From contig JACJXQ010000008.1 in NCBI GenBank assembly GCA_020636495.1, positions 2,542,001 through 2,606,000 of the forward strand: DNA of 64,000 nucleotides. Reading direction: 5' to 3'. The DNA comes from Chitinophagales bacterium (GTDB lineage Bacteria; Bacteroidota; Bacteroidia; Chitinophagales; Chitinophagaceae). This document shows, piece after piece, positions 44,395 through 52,560 of the stretch; within the stretch, counting starts at the first letter, position 1; the number at the start of each line of letters is the position of its first letter. The position numbers and the translations under genes are program-made. Below the pieces are notes generated by a model. That model saw only the letters and a list, made by a program, of their open reading frames with translations, did not search any database and was not told the origin of the DNA.

Positions 44395-44491
44395 ATTTTG
44401 TGCTTTCACTTGTACATCATACATAAATGTAACGTTAACTTTCAGCATCTGCAATGACATACAGTAGTATATTTACACAAACAACAACTGC

Positions 44492-45007
44492 ATGCAACGA
44501 CCAGATAGCAATGAATACAAACCCTTTGCCGAACGTTATATACAACTTGTTCCTGAAGGTGATTTTATGGAACTATACAGGCAAAATACCGACGACGCAA
44601 TAGGATTCTTCAGTAACCTTCCTGCAAACAGACATGAGTATAGATACGCAGAGGGTAAATGGACGCTGAAAGAAATGCTGATGCACATTGCTGATACAGA
44701 AAGAGTGATGAACTACCGTGCTTTAACAGGAATAAGAGGTGACAGAGCTGCAATAATGTATGATATGGACCAGGACCTGTACGCGGCCGGGGCAGACGTC
44801 TCGGGCAGAACATGGGATGATATACTTGAGGAGTTTGCTGCTGTGCGTACAACAGGGTTGAAACTTTTCGGCCATATTACGAGTGAGCAAAGCAGGGCTG
44901 TGATACACATGATCGATGGCGGCACATTTACGGTCAGAGCTTTGGGATACATCAACATTGGACATATGCTACACCATATGAACATCATCAATGAGCGATA
45001 TTTGTAG
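44492..45007 (+). CDS. DinB-family protein
   Basis: 171 residues, cytoplasmic, no signal. Four-helix-bundle DinB/YfiT features: FFSNLPANRHEYRYAEGKWTLKEMLMHIADTERVMNYRAL with the first metal-binding histidine in LMHIADTE, and near the end the pair in INIGHMLHHMNIINERY. Family members bind a divalent metal and many act as thiol-dependent S-transferases (bacillithiol or others). The substrate is unknown. Single gene, divergent from the VIT1 gene, followed by 470 bp of non-coding DNA. Confidence 0.85.
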   Translation: MQRPDSNEYKPFAERYIQLVPEGDFMELYRQNTDDAIGFFSNLPANRHEYRYAEGKWTLKEMLMHIADTERVMNYRALTGIRGDRAAIMYDMDQDLYAAGADVSGRTWDDILEEFAAVRTTGLKLFGHITSEQSRAVIHMIDGGTFTVRALGYINIGHMLHHMNIINERYL

Positions 45008-45478
45008 TAAAACCTGCAATATCAGTACATATAGGAAAGTCTACTATCTATCCGTTATTTGTGGATTATCTGTGAATATATGTGGATAAACTCAACTCAA
45101 AATCCGCAATATCACTTACAATCCGGTAAAAATGGTCTTTCTATATAATTGTTTTTTAAACAGTTAAACAATAATACACATACGCTATACACAAAATAGA
45201 TAGTTGTAAGGTGCCAAATGTGGATATCAGAAAAATAAAATCACAATGCATTATCTAAGTAACTGAAAATAAACAAAGTAGTGCTTATTACTTTTATGAG
45301 GATTAATGTGGATAGGGAGTGATTAACTGCATTGGTATTCTTCAGTTGTTTGCACGAGATTTGTGATACAATGTAACTACAAGAAAACGAACGCCTTATG
45401 TAAGGGAATCGTTATAAACAAGTCTTCTCTTTCCTCTATATGTATGTATCAAGCTACCCCTTCCGGGTAGCTTCTTTT
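45008..45478. other. Non-coding region with a DnaA-box-like cluster, origin-like
   Basis: 471 bp without a gene. DnaA-box matches (TGTGGATAA or complement, one mismatch at most): TGTGGATTA 45060, TGTGAATAT 45071, TGTGGATAA 45081 (perfect), TAATACACA 45172, CTATACACA 45185, TGTGGATAT 45219 and TGTGGATAG 45307. Between and around them the DNA is strongly AT-rich (for example 45141-45180). The right end holds a candidate small RNA with a plus-strand terminator. An origin of replication is possible but unproven: the minus-strand ribosomal genes to the right would then be transcribed against the fork. Confidence 0.45.
45332..45363 (+). promoter_or_regulatory. Candidate promoter of the small RNA at 45367-45480
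   Basis: TTG at 45332-45334, 21-nt spacer, GAGATTTG at 45356-45363 (one mismatch to TAnnTTTG). Confidence 0.3.
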
Positions 45479-45480
45479 TT
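45367..45480 (+). ncRNA. Candidate small RNA of about 110 nt
   Basis: Start estimated from the promoter-like pair at 45332-45363. Two structures are visible. The first is a 5' stem-loop at 45386-45413: AACGA/TCGTT outer stem, 3x3 internal loop, CCTT/AAGG inner stem with a 4-nt loop. The second is an intrinsic terminator at 45452-45480. Between them lies a pyrimidine-rich single-stranded stretch (TCTTCTCTTTCCTC). There is no open reading frame of note. It does not resemble tmRNA, 6S, SRP or RNase P RNA as far as I can judge. Confidence 0.4.
45452..45480 (+). terminator. Plus-strand intrinsic terminator with no annotated gene in front
   Basis: Stem AGCTACCC / GGGTAGCT (extended by A-T) with a CTTCC loop, followed by CTTTTTT on the plus strand. 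No T run follows on the minus strand, so it serves a plus-strand transcript. The nearest plus-strand gene (DinB) ends 444 nt earlier. Confidence 0.75.
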
Positions 45481-45835
45481 AGGAAACATAATCGTACTGA
45501 ACTGTACGGTTGGCGATCTGGAGCGCACGTAGATATTCTTTTACACATTGGCTGATGATCTTTTTGCAGCCGCGTGTCAGCTTGGGAGATGAATAGCCTT
45601 TGTTTTCTTTATAATCTTCACGTATCCAGGTAGCCCTGTTGATGAGTTCGTTGTTAAATGCGGCCACTTTAGCATTGATCTCTGTAAACGACACAGGAAT
45701 CCCCTTGTCTTCTACATCCTTGTATAGCTGCTCTATGGTATCTCTTGTATATGTGTGGGCCATATCCTTATATAGCCTCAGAAACTCAGCGCCATATATA
45801 CGGTCGCCGAATATTTCACGGAATATTGGTTGCAT
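45479..45835 (-). CDS. Small protein of unknown function
   Basis: 118 residues, mostly helical and charged, no signal peptide: MQPIFREIFGDRIYGAEF at the start, a central RDTIEQLYKDVEDKG, then NNELINRATWIREDYKENKG and a basic end (SPKLTRGCKKII). No family recognised. A complete promoter (TTG, 19 nt, TATCTTTG) lies 21 nt before the ATG, which supports it as a real, separately expressed gene. Its stop codon overlaps the T run of the plus-strand terminator. Confidence 0.65.
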   Translation of the reverse strand: MQPIFREIFGDRIYGAEFLRLYKDMAHTYTRDTIEQLYKDVEDKGIPVSFTEINAKVAAFNNELINRATWIREDYKENKGYSSPKLTRGCKKIISQCVKEYLRALQIANRTVQYDYVS

Positions 45836-45855
45836 ATCTCCCTCTTATGTACACT

Positions 45856-45885
45856 CAAAGATAATAATTTATATTATGTGCACAA
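45856..45885 (-). promoter_or_regulatory. Promoter of the small gene at 45479-45835
   Basis: On the minus strand TTG (45885-45883), spacer of 19 nt, then TATCTTTG (45863-45856), an exact match to the Bacteroidota consensus, about 20 nt before the ATG. Confidence 0.6.
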
Positions 45886-45916
45886 GTATATGTTACATAC
45901 ATCAGAATTACCACCG

Positions 45917-46753
45917 TTAATCTTTGAACCTTTTCAGGTCGGCCGGAGAAAAGCTCCATTGTGGCGTGCTTATCACATTCTTTACATCGGTGATATCGTA
46001 CCAGGGGCTGATCGACCGGTCTCCCAAATTGCGCAATATATGTATCTCCTGAGCAGGCATATAGCTTTGCGCCAGCATAAACAGCTTATTACCCGCTTTA
46101 TTTTCAACTATATCAACGACTATCACGGCATGACCCGGAGTACCTCCTTGTATCAGTACATCCCCTATCTGCATTTTTGAAAACGGCACCTTCTGCATCT
46201 CCCTAGACAGTGACAAGGTGCCTGCATAACTGAACACAACTTTCAGGTAATCCCGAAAGCTTTCATAACCTGTTGATGCACGTTGCGTTTTCACCCAGGT
46301 ACATTTATTTCCATTCACTTTCACCCTGTACCCTTCCCTCCATTTAAAGTAAGCAGCATTAAATCCGTTAGTAAAATTGAAGTGTATCTTATCATACAAA
46401 TGGTTTTGATACAGGTATTCAGCTCTCAACCGTATGACAGCATCTGCACATTGCTGCAGGTTATAGTTGCCTACATCCATCCTTATAACAGCCATATGTA
46501 TATCCTGCCTATTCTTGAGCGTTCCATCATACAAATGCACTTTCGCTCCGTCCTTTTGTAAAGGGAGCGTTCGCAGATATTCTCCAAAGCCATCAGCAGT
46601 CATCCTTATATATCCGTCAGGAGGGTTGAATCTTTTTTGTAAGGTTGTGCCTGTATTTTCAACGATGTGTTTTGTTATCGTTGTTTCTTGCGCAGGAGCG
46701 CCTGTCGCACTGCACAGCAGCACACTCATCAGCATGATATAGCGTATGTTCAT
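45917..46753 (-). CDS. DUF4846 family exported protein
   Basis: 278 residues with a signal peptide (1-22, ending APAQ). The DUF4846 pattern is visible: RFNPPDGYIRMTADGFGEYLRTLPL, VHLYDGTLKNRQDIHMAVIRMDVGNYNLQQCADAVIRLRAEYLY, then FNFTNGFNAAYFKWREGYR, FRDYLKVVFSYAGTLSL and the C-terminal MQIGDVLIQGGTPGHAVIVVDI with a histidine reminiscent of NlpC/P60-like folds, followed by AQSYMPAQEIHIL. Function not established; a link with cell-wall material is a guess from the fold. It lies 83 nt downstream of the histidine kinase. Confidence 0.82.
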   Translation of the reverse strand: MNIRYIMLMSVLLCSATGAPAQETTITKHIVENTGTTLQKRFNPPDGYIRMTADGFGEYLRTLPLQKDGAKVHLYDGTLKNRQDIHMAVIRMDVGNYNLQQCADAVIRLRAEYLYQNHLYDKIHFNFTNGFNAAYFKWREGYRVKVNGNKCTWVKTQRASTGYESFRDYLKVVFSYAGTLSLSREMQKVPFSKMQIGDVLIQGGTPGHAVIVVDIVENKAGNKLFMLAQSYMPAQEIHILRNLGDRSISPWYDITDVKNVISTPQWSFSPADLKRFKD

Positions 46754-46836
46754 AACAGGTGTTTCTTAACAGAAACATCAGTTACGATATTCCATTCATA
46801 GAAATGTTAAACTAATAATAAAATGAATAGCACCCT

Positions 46837-47895
46837 TTACTCCTTACCCTTCTCCAATGTGAAACCAAATGAAGAACCAACGCTGAGCTTACTACGCACC
46901 GTAACGGTCTGGCCATGCGCTTCAACAATATGTTTTACAATAGCCAGCCCAAGACCCGTGCCACCTATATGGCGGCTACGGCTACGGTCTGCACGATAAA
47001 AACGTTCGAAAATGCGGGATAAATGTTCTTCTGCAATACCGGGGCCATTATCTGATACTTCCACATAAATGTTCTTATCATCCATTTCGTAGCAACCGGT
47101 AATGATATGGCCCCCTTCGTTACCGTACTTTAAGCCGTTCTCTATCAGGTTTACTAACACCTGCCTTATTTTAGGACGGTCTGCATACACAGTAAGCGGC
47201 CTTTCTGTGCCTTTCTTAAACAGCAGTTCTATCCCTTTTTCTTTGGCCCTTAGCGACATCTCTTCATATACATCCTTCACGAGGTCCTGTATGATGAATG
47301 ACTCCTGTATGATGGGTATCCTGCCCGATTCAAGCTTAGATATCTCGTCCAGATCATCAACCAGCCTCACCAGCCTGTCTATACCTTTTGAAGCATTGCT
47401 CAGGAATTTCATGTTCACAGTGTCGTCGTGAATAGCGCCACCTGCCAGTGTATCAACATAGCCCTGTACTGCAAAAATGGGCGTCCTCAGCTCGTGGGCC
47501 AGGTTCATCAGGAACTCCTTGCGGAACTGTTCATTAGCACGCAGCATCTCTATCTCGTCCTTCTTCTGCATGGCCCAGGTCTGCACGTCCATATTCACCT
47601 CTTCCAGCGATTTCTGGGGCAGGATATTGTTGTAGAAGAACTCTTCCTTCTTGGTTGCCTTGGTCTGGTAAATGAACTTATATATGAGCTTTATCTTCCT
47701 GTAAATGAAGTGCTGTAAAGTATAGTTATATATCCAGTAGATAATAACGAAAGTTGTCCCGAACACGATAAGGGGAATATACCATTCCGATATCAGGAAA
47801 AGACTCATCAATGCGTTTACGCATGCGATGATCGTAGCCGTGATGGTGGACAATAACCTCGGCGAGGCATTTTTCGTATCCAGGAAAGATGACAT
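46837..47895 (-). CDS. Sensor histidine kinase, PhoR-like
   Basis: 352 residues. Two membrane segments close together (about 15-35 and 38-57) leave almost no periplasmic loop, so a large external sensor domain is absent. HisKA domain with FLMNLAHELRTPIFAVQGY and the phospho-accepting His134. ATPase domain with the N box LVNLIENGLKYGNEGG, G1 VSDNGPGI, F box FERFYRADRSRS and G2 GGTGLGLAIVKHIVEAHGQ. It follows the response regulator gene by 12 nt, forming a normal two-component operon. The stimulus is unknown; phosphate, envelope stress or a membrane signal are all possible. Confidence 0.92.
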   Translation of the reverse strand: MSSFLDTKNASPRLLSTITATIIACVNALMSLFLISEWYIPLIVFGTTFVIIYWIYNYTLQHFIYRKIKLIYKFIYQTKATKKEEFFYNNILPQKSLEEVNMDVQTWAMQKKDEIEMLRANEQFRKEFLMNLAHELRTPIFAVQGYVDTLAGGAIHDDTVNMKFLSNASKGIDRLVRLVDDLDEISKLESGRIPIIQESFIIQDLVKDVYEEMSLRAKEKGIELLFKKGTERPLTVYADRPKIRQVLVNLIENGLKYGNEGGHIITGCYEMDDKNIYVEVSDNGPGIAEEHLSRIFERFYRADRSRSRHIGGTGLGLAIVKHIVEAHGQTVTVRSKLSVGSSFGFTLEKGKE

Positions 47896-47907
47896 AGTTA
47901 AACTAAA

Positions 47908-48591
47908 CTACACCATTTCGAACTTATATCCTACGCCTTTTACAGTAGTGATCAGGTCTACGCCCAGTTTCTGGCGTATCTTACGGATATGTACGTCGAT
48001 GGTCCTGTCACCTACAATAACGTCAGTTCCCCAAACACGCTGCAATATCTCATTGCGCAGAAATACGCGTCCCGGTTTTGATGCCAGTAATAACAGGAGT
48101 TCAAACTCCTTCTTTGCCAGCATGATCTCGTTATTCTTGTAGGTAACTGTGAATTTGGTCTTGTTGATCTCAAGGTCGTTGAAGGTAAGCTTCTGTTCTA
48201 CGTCCTCATCTACCTTCGTACGTCTTAATGCTGCGGCAATACGGGTGAGTAATAATTCAGGCTTAATAGGTTTTGCGATGTAATCGTCAGCGCCAAGTTT
48301 CAATCCTTCTATTTCAGACTTTTCATCACTCAGCGCTGTCAGGAAGATTATGGCTACATTCTCCAGGTCGGGAGTCTGCCTCAATTCGCGTAGTGTCTGC
48401 ATGCCGTCTTTATTAGGCATCATCACGTCCAAAAGAACCAGGTCAGGGCGAAATTCTTTTGCTTTTCTTAAGGCTTCTATGCCGTCGTATGCAGTAGCTA
48501 TCTGGTAGCCTTTGCTTTTTAAATTGTAGCTGATGAATTCAACTATATCCGGTTCATCATCTACAATTAATATTTTCCCTAAAAAGTCCAT
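47908..48591 (-). CDS. Response regulator, OmpR/PhoB family
   Basis: 227 residues from ATG 48591 (MDFLGKILIVDDEPD); the open frame reaches 48615 but the extra residues do not belong to the receiver fold. Receiver domain with the acidic pair D11-D12, phospho-acceptor D55 in LVLLDVMMPN, the threonine in IIFLTALSDE and the lysine in DYIAKPIKPE. C-terminal winged helix with LTFNDLEINK, AKKEFELLLLLAS and VWGTDVIVGDRTIDVHIRKIRQKLG, ending in IKTVKGVGYKFE-like sequence. DNA-binding regulator partnered with the kinase encoded 12 nt downstream. Confidence 0.93.
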   Translation of the reverse strand: MDFLGKILIVDDEPDIVEFISYNLKSKGYQIATAYDGIEALRKAKEFRPDLVLLDVMMPNKDGMQTLRELRQTPDLENVAIIFLTALSDEKSEIEGLKLGADDYIAKPIKPELLLTRIAAALRRTKVDEDVEQKLTFNDLEINKTKFTVTYKNNEIMLAKKEFELLLLLASKPGRVFLRNEILQRVWGTDVIVGDRTIDVHIRKIRQKLGVDLITTVKGVGYKFEMV

Positions 48592-48712
48592 ATATAGCTC
48601 TGAAATCCGACGCAATATTATGACAGCAAATGTTAACTCAAAAGAAATGACACATTATCTTATTGTTAAGCCACCCTGAAAACCGCGTTATTACTGCCTT
48701 ATAACGAATACT

Positions 48713-49657
48713 TTATTTCAAAGTAACGTTGCCTGAACCGACCTTGAAACCGCCCTGGTATATCTCTATTTTATAATCACCGGCCTTGTAATCACTATCC
48801 TGGTTCCAGTCTACAACCACGTCGCTCACCTGTGTATTTTTCTGCACCTCTATCAATTTCGACAAAGTATAATTTACAGATTGTCCATCATCAAGAGTAG
48901 TTACCCCCGAGCCATAAGCAGCGTTGCTCAATACCGTTCCATCCGGGTTAGTAATACGCAGGTAAAATTCAGTAACACTGGTTTCTTTTATCCTGTTCTC
49001 ATCTATATCAAATTCTATACGCATCACGTCAACACGTTTTGCCTTTTGGGTCTCTGATATTTTTTTACCACCCCGTTTAATGTCAATAGGCGTCATGCGA
49101 ATGTTGGAAACATGCAGGATAGAACCCAGTTTTGCCAGTTGTTCTCTTTCAGCATCCAGTGCGTCACGTTCTTCTTGTAAAACGGTCCTCTCCACACCTA
49201 AGCGTTCGTTATCACTCTCCAGTGCTGCGATACGCTCTTCGTATGTCTGTACTTTTCCATTCAGGATATTGATGAGCCTTTTGGCTTTACCCAACTCGGC
49301 GGCTGAAGCATTTTTGTTTTTAATGATCTTATCGATCTGGCTTCTTAGTTTAGCTATTTCTCCGTCACGGTCGGTCAGCATACCTTCCATCGCTGAATTT
49401 TTTGAAACCAGCTCGTCCAGGCGAACCAGGGCCGCACTGTAGTCAGACTCAACAGCTTTACGAGATGAATCGCTGAAATCAAACTCCGCCTGTACCCTAT
49501 CTCTTTCTCCTGCCACCTTGCTGCGACTGGAAATAAAATAAATATTAGATATCAGCAATAGTCCTATTATCACCCAATACACCCGGGTATAATCCTTTTT
49601 AGGGGATTGTTGTTGTGTGGACTGTTGTTCTTCCTGGTTATTGAAATCCTGACTCAT
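48713..49657 (-). CDS. Membrane-anchored coiled-coil protein, unknown function
   Basis: 314 residues. A glutamine-rich cytoplasmic N-terminus (1-24) is followed by one membrane segment (about 29-46, VYWVIIGLLLISNIYFIS). A long coiled coil spans about 48-180 (VAGERDRVQAEF ... LEEERDALDAEREQLAKLG region), and a C-terminal beta domain about 185-314 (LHVSNIRMTPIDIKRGGKK, FDIDENRI, TEFYLRITNPDGTVLS, GDYKIEIYQGGFKVGSG). The beta domain is probably extracytoplasmic. No family recognised. Single gene. Confidence 0.75.
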   Translation of the reverse strand: MSQDFNNQEEQQSTQQQSPKKDYTRVYWVIIGLLLISNIYFISSRSKVAGERDRVQAEFDFSDSSRKAVESDYSAALVRLDELVSKNSAMEGMLTDRDGEIAKLRSQIDKIIKNKNASAAELGKAKRLINILNGKVQTYEERIAALESDNERLGVERTVLQEERDALDAEREQLAKLGSILHVSNIRMTPIDIKRGGKKISETQKAKRVDVMRIEFDIDENRIKETSVTEFYLRITNPDGTVLSNAAYGSGVTTLDDGQSVNYTLSKLIEVQKNTQVSDVVVDWNQDSDYKAGDYKIEIYQGGFKVGSGNVTLK

Positions 49658-49672
49658 AAAATAATTTGTTTA

Positions 49673-49680
49673 CAAACGTA
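49673..49680 (-). promoter_or_regulatory. Candidate -7 element TACGTTTG before the coiled-coil gene
   Basis: Reads CAAACGTA on the plus strand, 16 nt before the ATG at 49657. No -33 element was found. Confidence 0.3.
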
Positions 49681-49797
49681 CAGGAAAAAATATTATTCCC
49701 TGTTTCCGTAGCATGAATTTAATATGTATAAACGGTAGATTATAGCAGGACAACAAAAAATTGTATCATTACGTACAGAAAGAATTGTTAAAACGCC

Positions 49798-50535
49798 ATG
49801 CAGCTTCATCAACATATCATGTTCATAGACATTGAGACAGTGCCCCTGGTAAAGGAGTACAGCTCATTATCAGAACGTATGCAGACAGAATGGGAGAAGA
49901 AAGCCCGTTTTATGAAACGGGACGCCGGAGACAATGTAGGATATGACGAATTGTTTACCGAAAAATCGGGTGTCTTTGCCGAGTTTGCAAAGGTGGTATG
50001 CATCGGCTTTGGCAGCCTGTATCACGGCGAGGGCAAATGGCATATGCGGTTGAAATCCTTAGCGATGGACGACGAGAAAAAGTTGCTGGAAGAATTCTCT
50101 GACCTCGTATCCAGGTTTGTAGCCTACAACTCACAAATGGCCTTTTGCGGGCACAACATCAAGGAGTTTGACATTCCTTTCCTGTGCCGTCGTATGCTGG
50201 TAAATGGGTTATCACTTCCCCCTGTCATGAATCTGAGCGGGAAAAAGCCCTGGGAGAACCCTCATATTGACACTATGGAAATGTGGAAATTCGGAGATTT
50301 TAAAAACTACACCTCCTTATCTTTGCTGGCCGAGATACTGGGTATACCTTCACCCAAAGAAGATATTGATGGTAGTATGGTAGGCAGTGTCTATTACAAC
50401 GATAATGACCTACCCCGGATAGCACGGTATTGCCTGCGTGATGTAGCAACATCAGCAAGGGTATACCTGAAGCTGAAAGGAGAGGACGACAGTTTTGAAA
50501 CTATATACGTAGACGAAGCACAAAATGGTAGCTGA
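49798..50535 (+). CDS. Predicted 3'-5' exonuclease related to the PolB exonuclease domain
   Basis: 245 residues. The DEDD-type exonuclease signature opens the protein: MFIDIETVPL (Asp, Glu pair at about 10-12), then NSQMAFCGHNIKEFDIPFLCRRML and, near the end, DLPRIARYCLRDVATSARVYLKL, with the last aspartates. This is the single-domain family of exonucleases related to DNA polymerase B proofreading (DNA_pol_B_exo2). It probably degrades DNA or RNA 3' ends. The start may instead be Met8. The stop overlaps the start of holA by 11 nt, so the two are co-translated, which ties it to replication. Confidence 0.85.
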   Translation: MQLHQHIMFIDIETVPLVKEYSSLSERMQTEWEKKARFMKRDAGDNVGYDELFTEKSGVFAEFAKVVCIGFGSLYHGEGKWHMRLKSLAMDDEKKLLEEFSDLVSRFVAYNSQMAFCGHNIKEFDIPFLCRRMLVNGLSLPPVMNLSGKKPWENPHIDTMEMWKFGDFKNYTSLSLLAEILGIPSPKEDIDGSMVGSVYYNDNDLPRIARYCLRDVATSARVYLKLKGEDDSFETIYVDEAQNGS

Positions 50536-51535
50536 TTTTAAGAAAATACTGCAATCGCTGGAGAAGAGGGAATTTGCGCCCGTTTACCTTGTAGACGGTG
50601 AAGAGCCGTTCTACATTGACATGCTTACTGAGTATTTTGAAGATAAGATACTGCAGCCCGCAGAGCGTGATTTCAACTTGATGGTATTGTATGGTAAGGA
50701 CGTGGAATGGGCAGACGTGGTAAATGCATGCAGACGTTTCCCGATGTTTGCAGAAAGGCAGGTAGTGATATTGAAAGATGCCGCGCAGATGCGTAGTATC
50801 AACGAACTGGCTGGGTATCTTGAGCATCCGTCTCCAACTACGATATTCCTGATCGAACACAGGTTTAAAAAAGCTGACGGCCGTGGCAAGCTGGTTAAAT
50901 ACGCCAAAGAAAAGGGCTATTACTTCACATCTGACAAGATAAAAGACGAACAGGTGCCCGGATGGATACAGGCATATGGCAAAGAGACAGGATTTGCAGT
51001 TGGTGAACGTGAATCGCAGATACTGGCTACATTTTTAGGTAATGATCTGCAAAAAGTAGCCAACGAAATAGCCAAGGTGCGCATCAATGTGCCTGAAGAA
51101 AAAGCGCTGACCACAGAGATGATACAGAAGTATATCGGTATCAGCAGGGAGTACAATGTGTTTGAGTTCCCTGAAACGCTCACCAACATGGACAAGGATA
51201 AACTGTACCGCATGCTGGCCTATTTCATCGCCAACCCAAAGTCGTCGCCTATGCCCCTGTTGATAGGCTCTTTTTACAGCCATTTCAGCAAATTATACCA
51301 GGCATGCTTCCTGCTGGGGAAACACGAAAAAGACGCCGCTGCCGCTCTGGGCACTTACCCTAACCGGGCCCGGCAAATGCTGGCTACCGCGCAAAAGTTC
51401 TCATCACACCGCATAGAAGCCTGCTTATTATTACTGGGCAAATACAGCACTAAAGCCGTAGGAATTGAAAGCACAGCTGATGACCGTGAGTTGCTGAAGG
51501 AAATGATAGGCAAAATGGAACTGGTCCTTAGTTGA
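50525..51535 (+). CDS. holA: DNA polymerase III subunit delta
   Basis: 336 residues. N-terminal AAA+-like domain: FAPVYLVDGEEPFYIDMLTEYFED, then RDFNLMVLYGKD, CRRFPMFAERQVVILKDA, PTTIFLIEHRFKKADGRGKLVKYAKEKG, and the collar part YIGISREYNVFEFPETLTNMDKDKLYRMLAYF, all typical of HolA. It opens the beta clamp within the clamp loader. It overlaps the exonuclease gene at its start and the convergent ribF gene by 8 nt at its end. Confidence 0.9.
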   Translation: MVADFKKILQSLEKREFAPVYLVDGEEPFYIDMLTEYFEDKILQPAERDFNLMVLYGKDVEWADVVNACRRFPMFAERQVVILKDAAQMRSINELAGYLEHPSPTTIFLIEHRFKKADGRGKLVKYAKEKGYYFTSDKIKDEQVPGWIQAYGKETGFAVGERESQILATFLGNDLQKVANEIAKVRINVPEEKALTTEMIQKYIGISREYNVFEFPETLTNMDKDKLYRMLAYFIANPKSSPMPLLIGSFYSHFSKLYQACFLLGKHEKDAAAALGTYPNRARQMLATAQKFSSHRIEACLLLLGKYSTKAVGIESTADDRELLKEMIGKMELVLS

Positions 51536-52460
51536 TACCCAGTGCATTTTTAGCTGCTATTTCATCTTTGGCCAGTTGAGTTTTTAATTCATCCAACGAG
51601 CTGAATTTTTGTTCATCCCGCAGCCGTTCTACAAAAGCCAGCTCTATCTCTTCGTTATAGATGTCGTCCGAAAAATCAAAGATGAATGCTTCTATATGCA
51701 GGGTCATGTCACTACTCACCGTAGGCCGGAAACCAATGTTCAGCATAGCATTATATTCATTGCCTGCGTAGGTTATTTTTACAGCATATACGCCATTGGT
51801 CGGAATGATCTGCTCTTTATGGTTGGGCACGACATTAGCTGTAGGATAGCCAATGGTACGGCCTAGCTGTGCACCCTTTTGTACCGTACCCAATATTGTA
51901 TAGTTGCGCCCCAGCATAGCAGTAGCCTCACTAACGGCTCCGCTCTTCAAGGCTTTCCTTATTTTGGTAGAACTCACGGTGGCTTCATCTATCAGTTGTG
52001 CAGGTATCTCTACCACCTCATAACCATATTGTTTTTGCATAGAGCGCAGCAAGCTTATGTCGCCCTTCCTGTCATGACCAAACTGGTGGTCGTAGCCAAT
52101 GATGATAACAGAAGGACGAAACAACTTAACAAGAAAATCTGAAATGTATTGCTCAGCAGATTGACTTGCAAAATCTTTAGTGAAAGGTACCACCACAATA
52201 TACTGTATACCTTCATTCGTTATCAACCCCACCTTTTTATCAAGAGGAGTAAGTATCTCTATAGGTGTATCAGGGAAAATAAGTTTGCGCGGGTGAGGTT
52301 CAAAGGTGAGCAGGACAGTCTCCCCTCCTATCTTGCGGCCATAATTATGCACCTCTTTCAAGATGACCTTATGCCCCATATGCACACCATCAAAAGTGCC
52401 AATAGTAATAACAGGGTTCGAAAAATCGGGTAAGTCGTCTATTGAATAATATATGGCCAT
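51528..52460 (-). CDS. ribF: Bifunctional riboflavin kinase / FAD synthetase
   Basis: 310 residues. N-terminal FAD synthetase domain with the nucleotidyltransferase motif TIGTFDGVHMGHKVIL (HxGH type) and VIIIGYDHQFGHDRKGDI. The middle linker has VSSTKIRKAL. C-terminal flavokinase domain from about 187: GRTIGYPTANVVPN with the PTAN motif, GVYAVKITY, MLNIGFRPTV and HIEAFIFDFSDDIYNEEI. It phosphorylates riboflavin to FMN and adenylates it to FAD. No FMN riboswitch was seen in front of it. Convergent with holA, overlapping by 8 nt. Confidence 0.94.
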   Translation of the reverse strand: MAIYYSIDDLPDFSNPVITIGTFDGVHMGHKVILKEVHNYGRKIGGETVLLTFEPHPRKLIFPDTPIEILTPLDKKVGLITNEGIQYIVVVPFTKDFASQSAEQYISDFLVKLFRPSVIIIGYDHQFGHDRKGDISLLRSMQKQYGYEVVEIPAQLIDEATVSSTKIRKALKSGAVSEATAMLGRNYTILGTVQKGAQLGRTIGYPTANVVPNHKEQIIPTNGVYAVKITYAGNEYNAMLNIGFRPTVSSDMTLHIEAFIFDFSDDIYNEEIELAFVERLRDEQKFSSLDELKTQLAKDEIAAKNALGIN

Positions 52461-52514
52461 GGATAAAAAATGCCCGTAAAGTTAACAATAACAGGCATTA
52501 ATACGCTAAACTAT

Positions 52515-52539
52515 AAAGCCCCGCTTATTGCGGGGCTTT
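52515..52539 (-). terminator. Terminator after the VIT/vWA T9SS gene
   Basis: Perfect 10-bp stem AAAGCCCCGC (52515-52524) with its complement (52530-52539), 5-nt loop. The T run after it is short, so efficiency may be moderate. Confidence 0.65.
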
Positions 52540-52560
52540 GATCTGTCATTAAATGGACAA

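Noticed and set aside
45356..45480. tmRNA, 6S RNA or tRNA at this position
   Set aside because: No tRNA-like arms, tag frame or long 6S-type bulged helix; too short for those classes.
52461..52560. FMN riboswitch in front of ribF
   Set aside because: The leader is short and AT-rich and holds only the terminator of the neighbouring gene; none of the conserved RFN sequence is seen.
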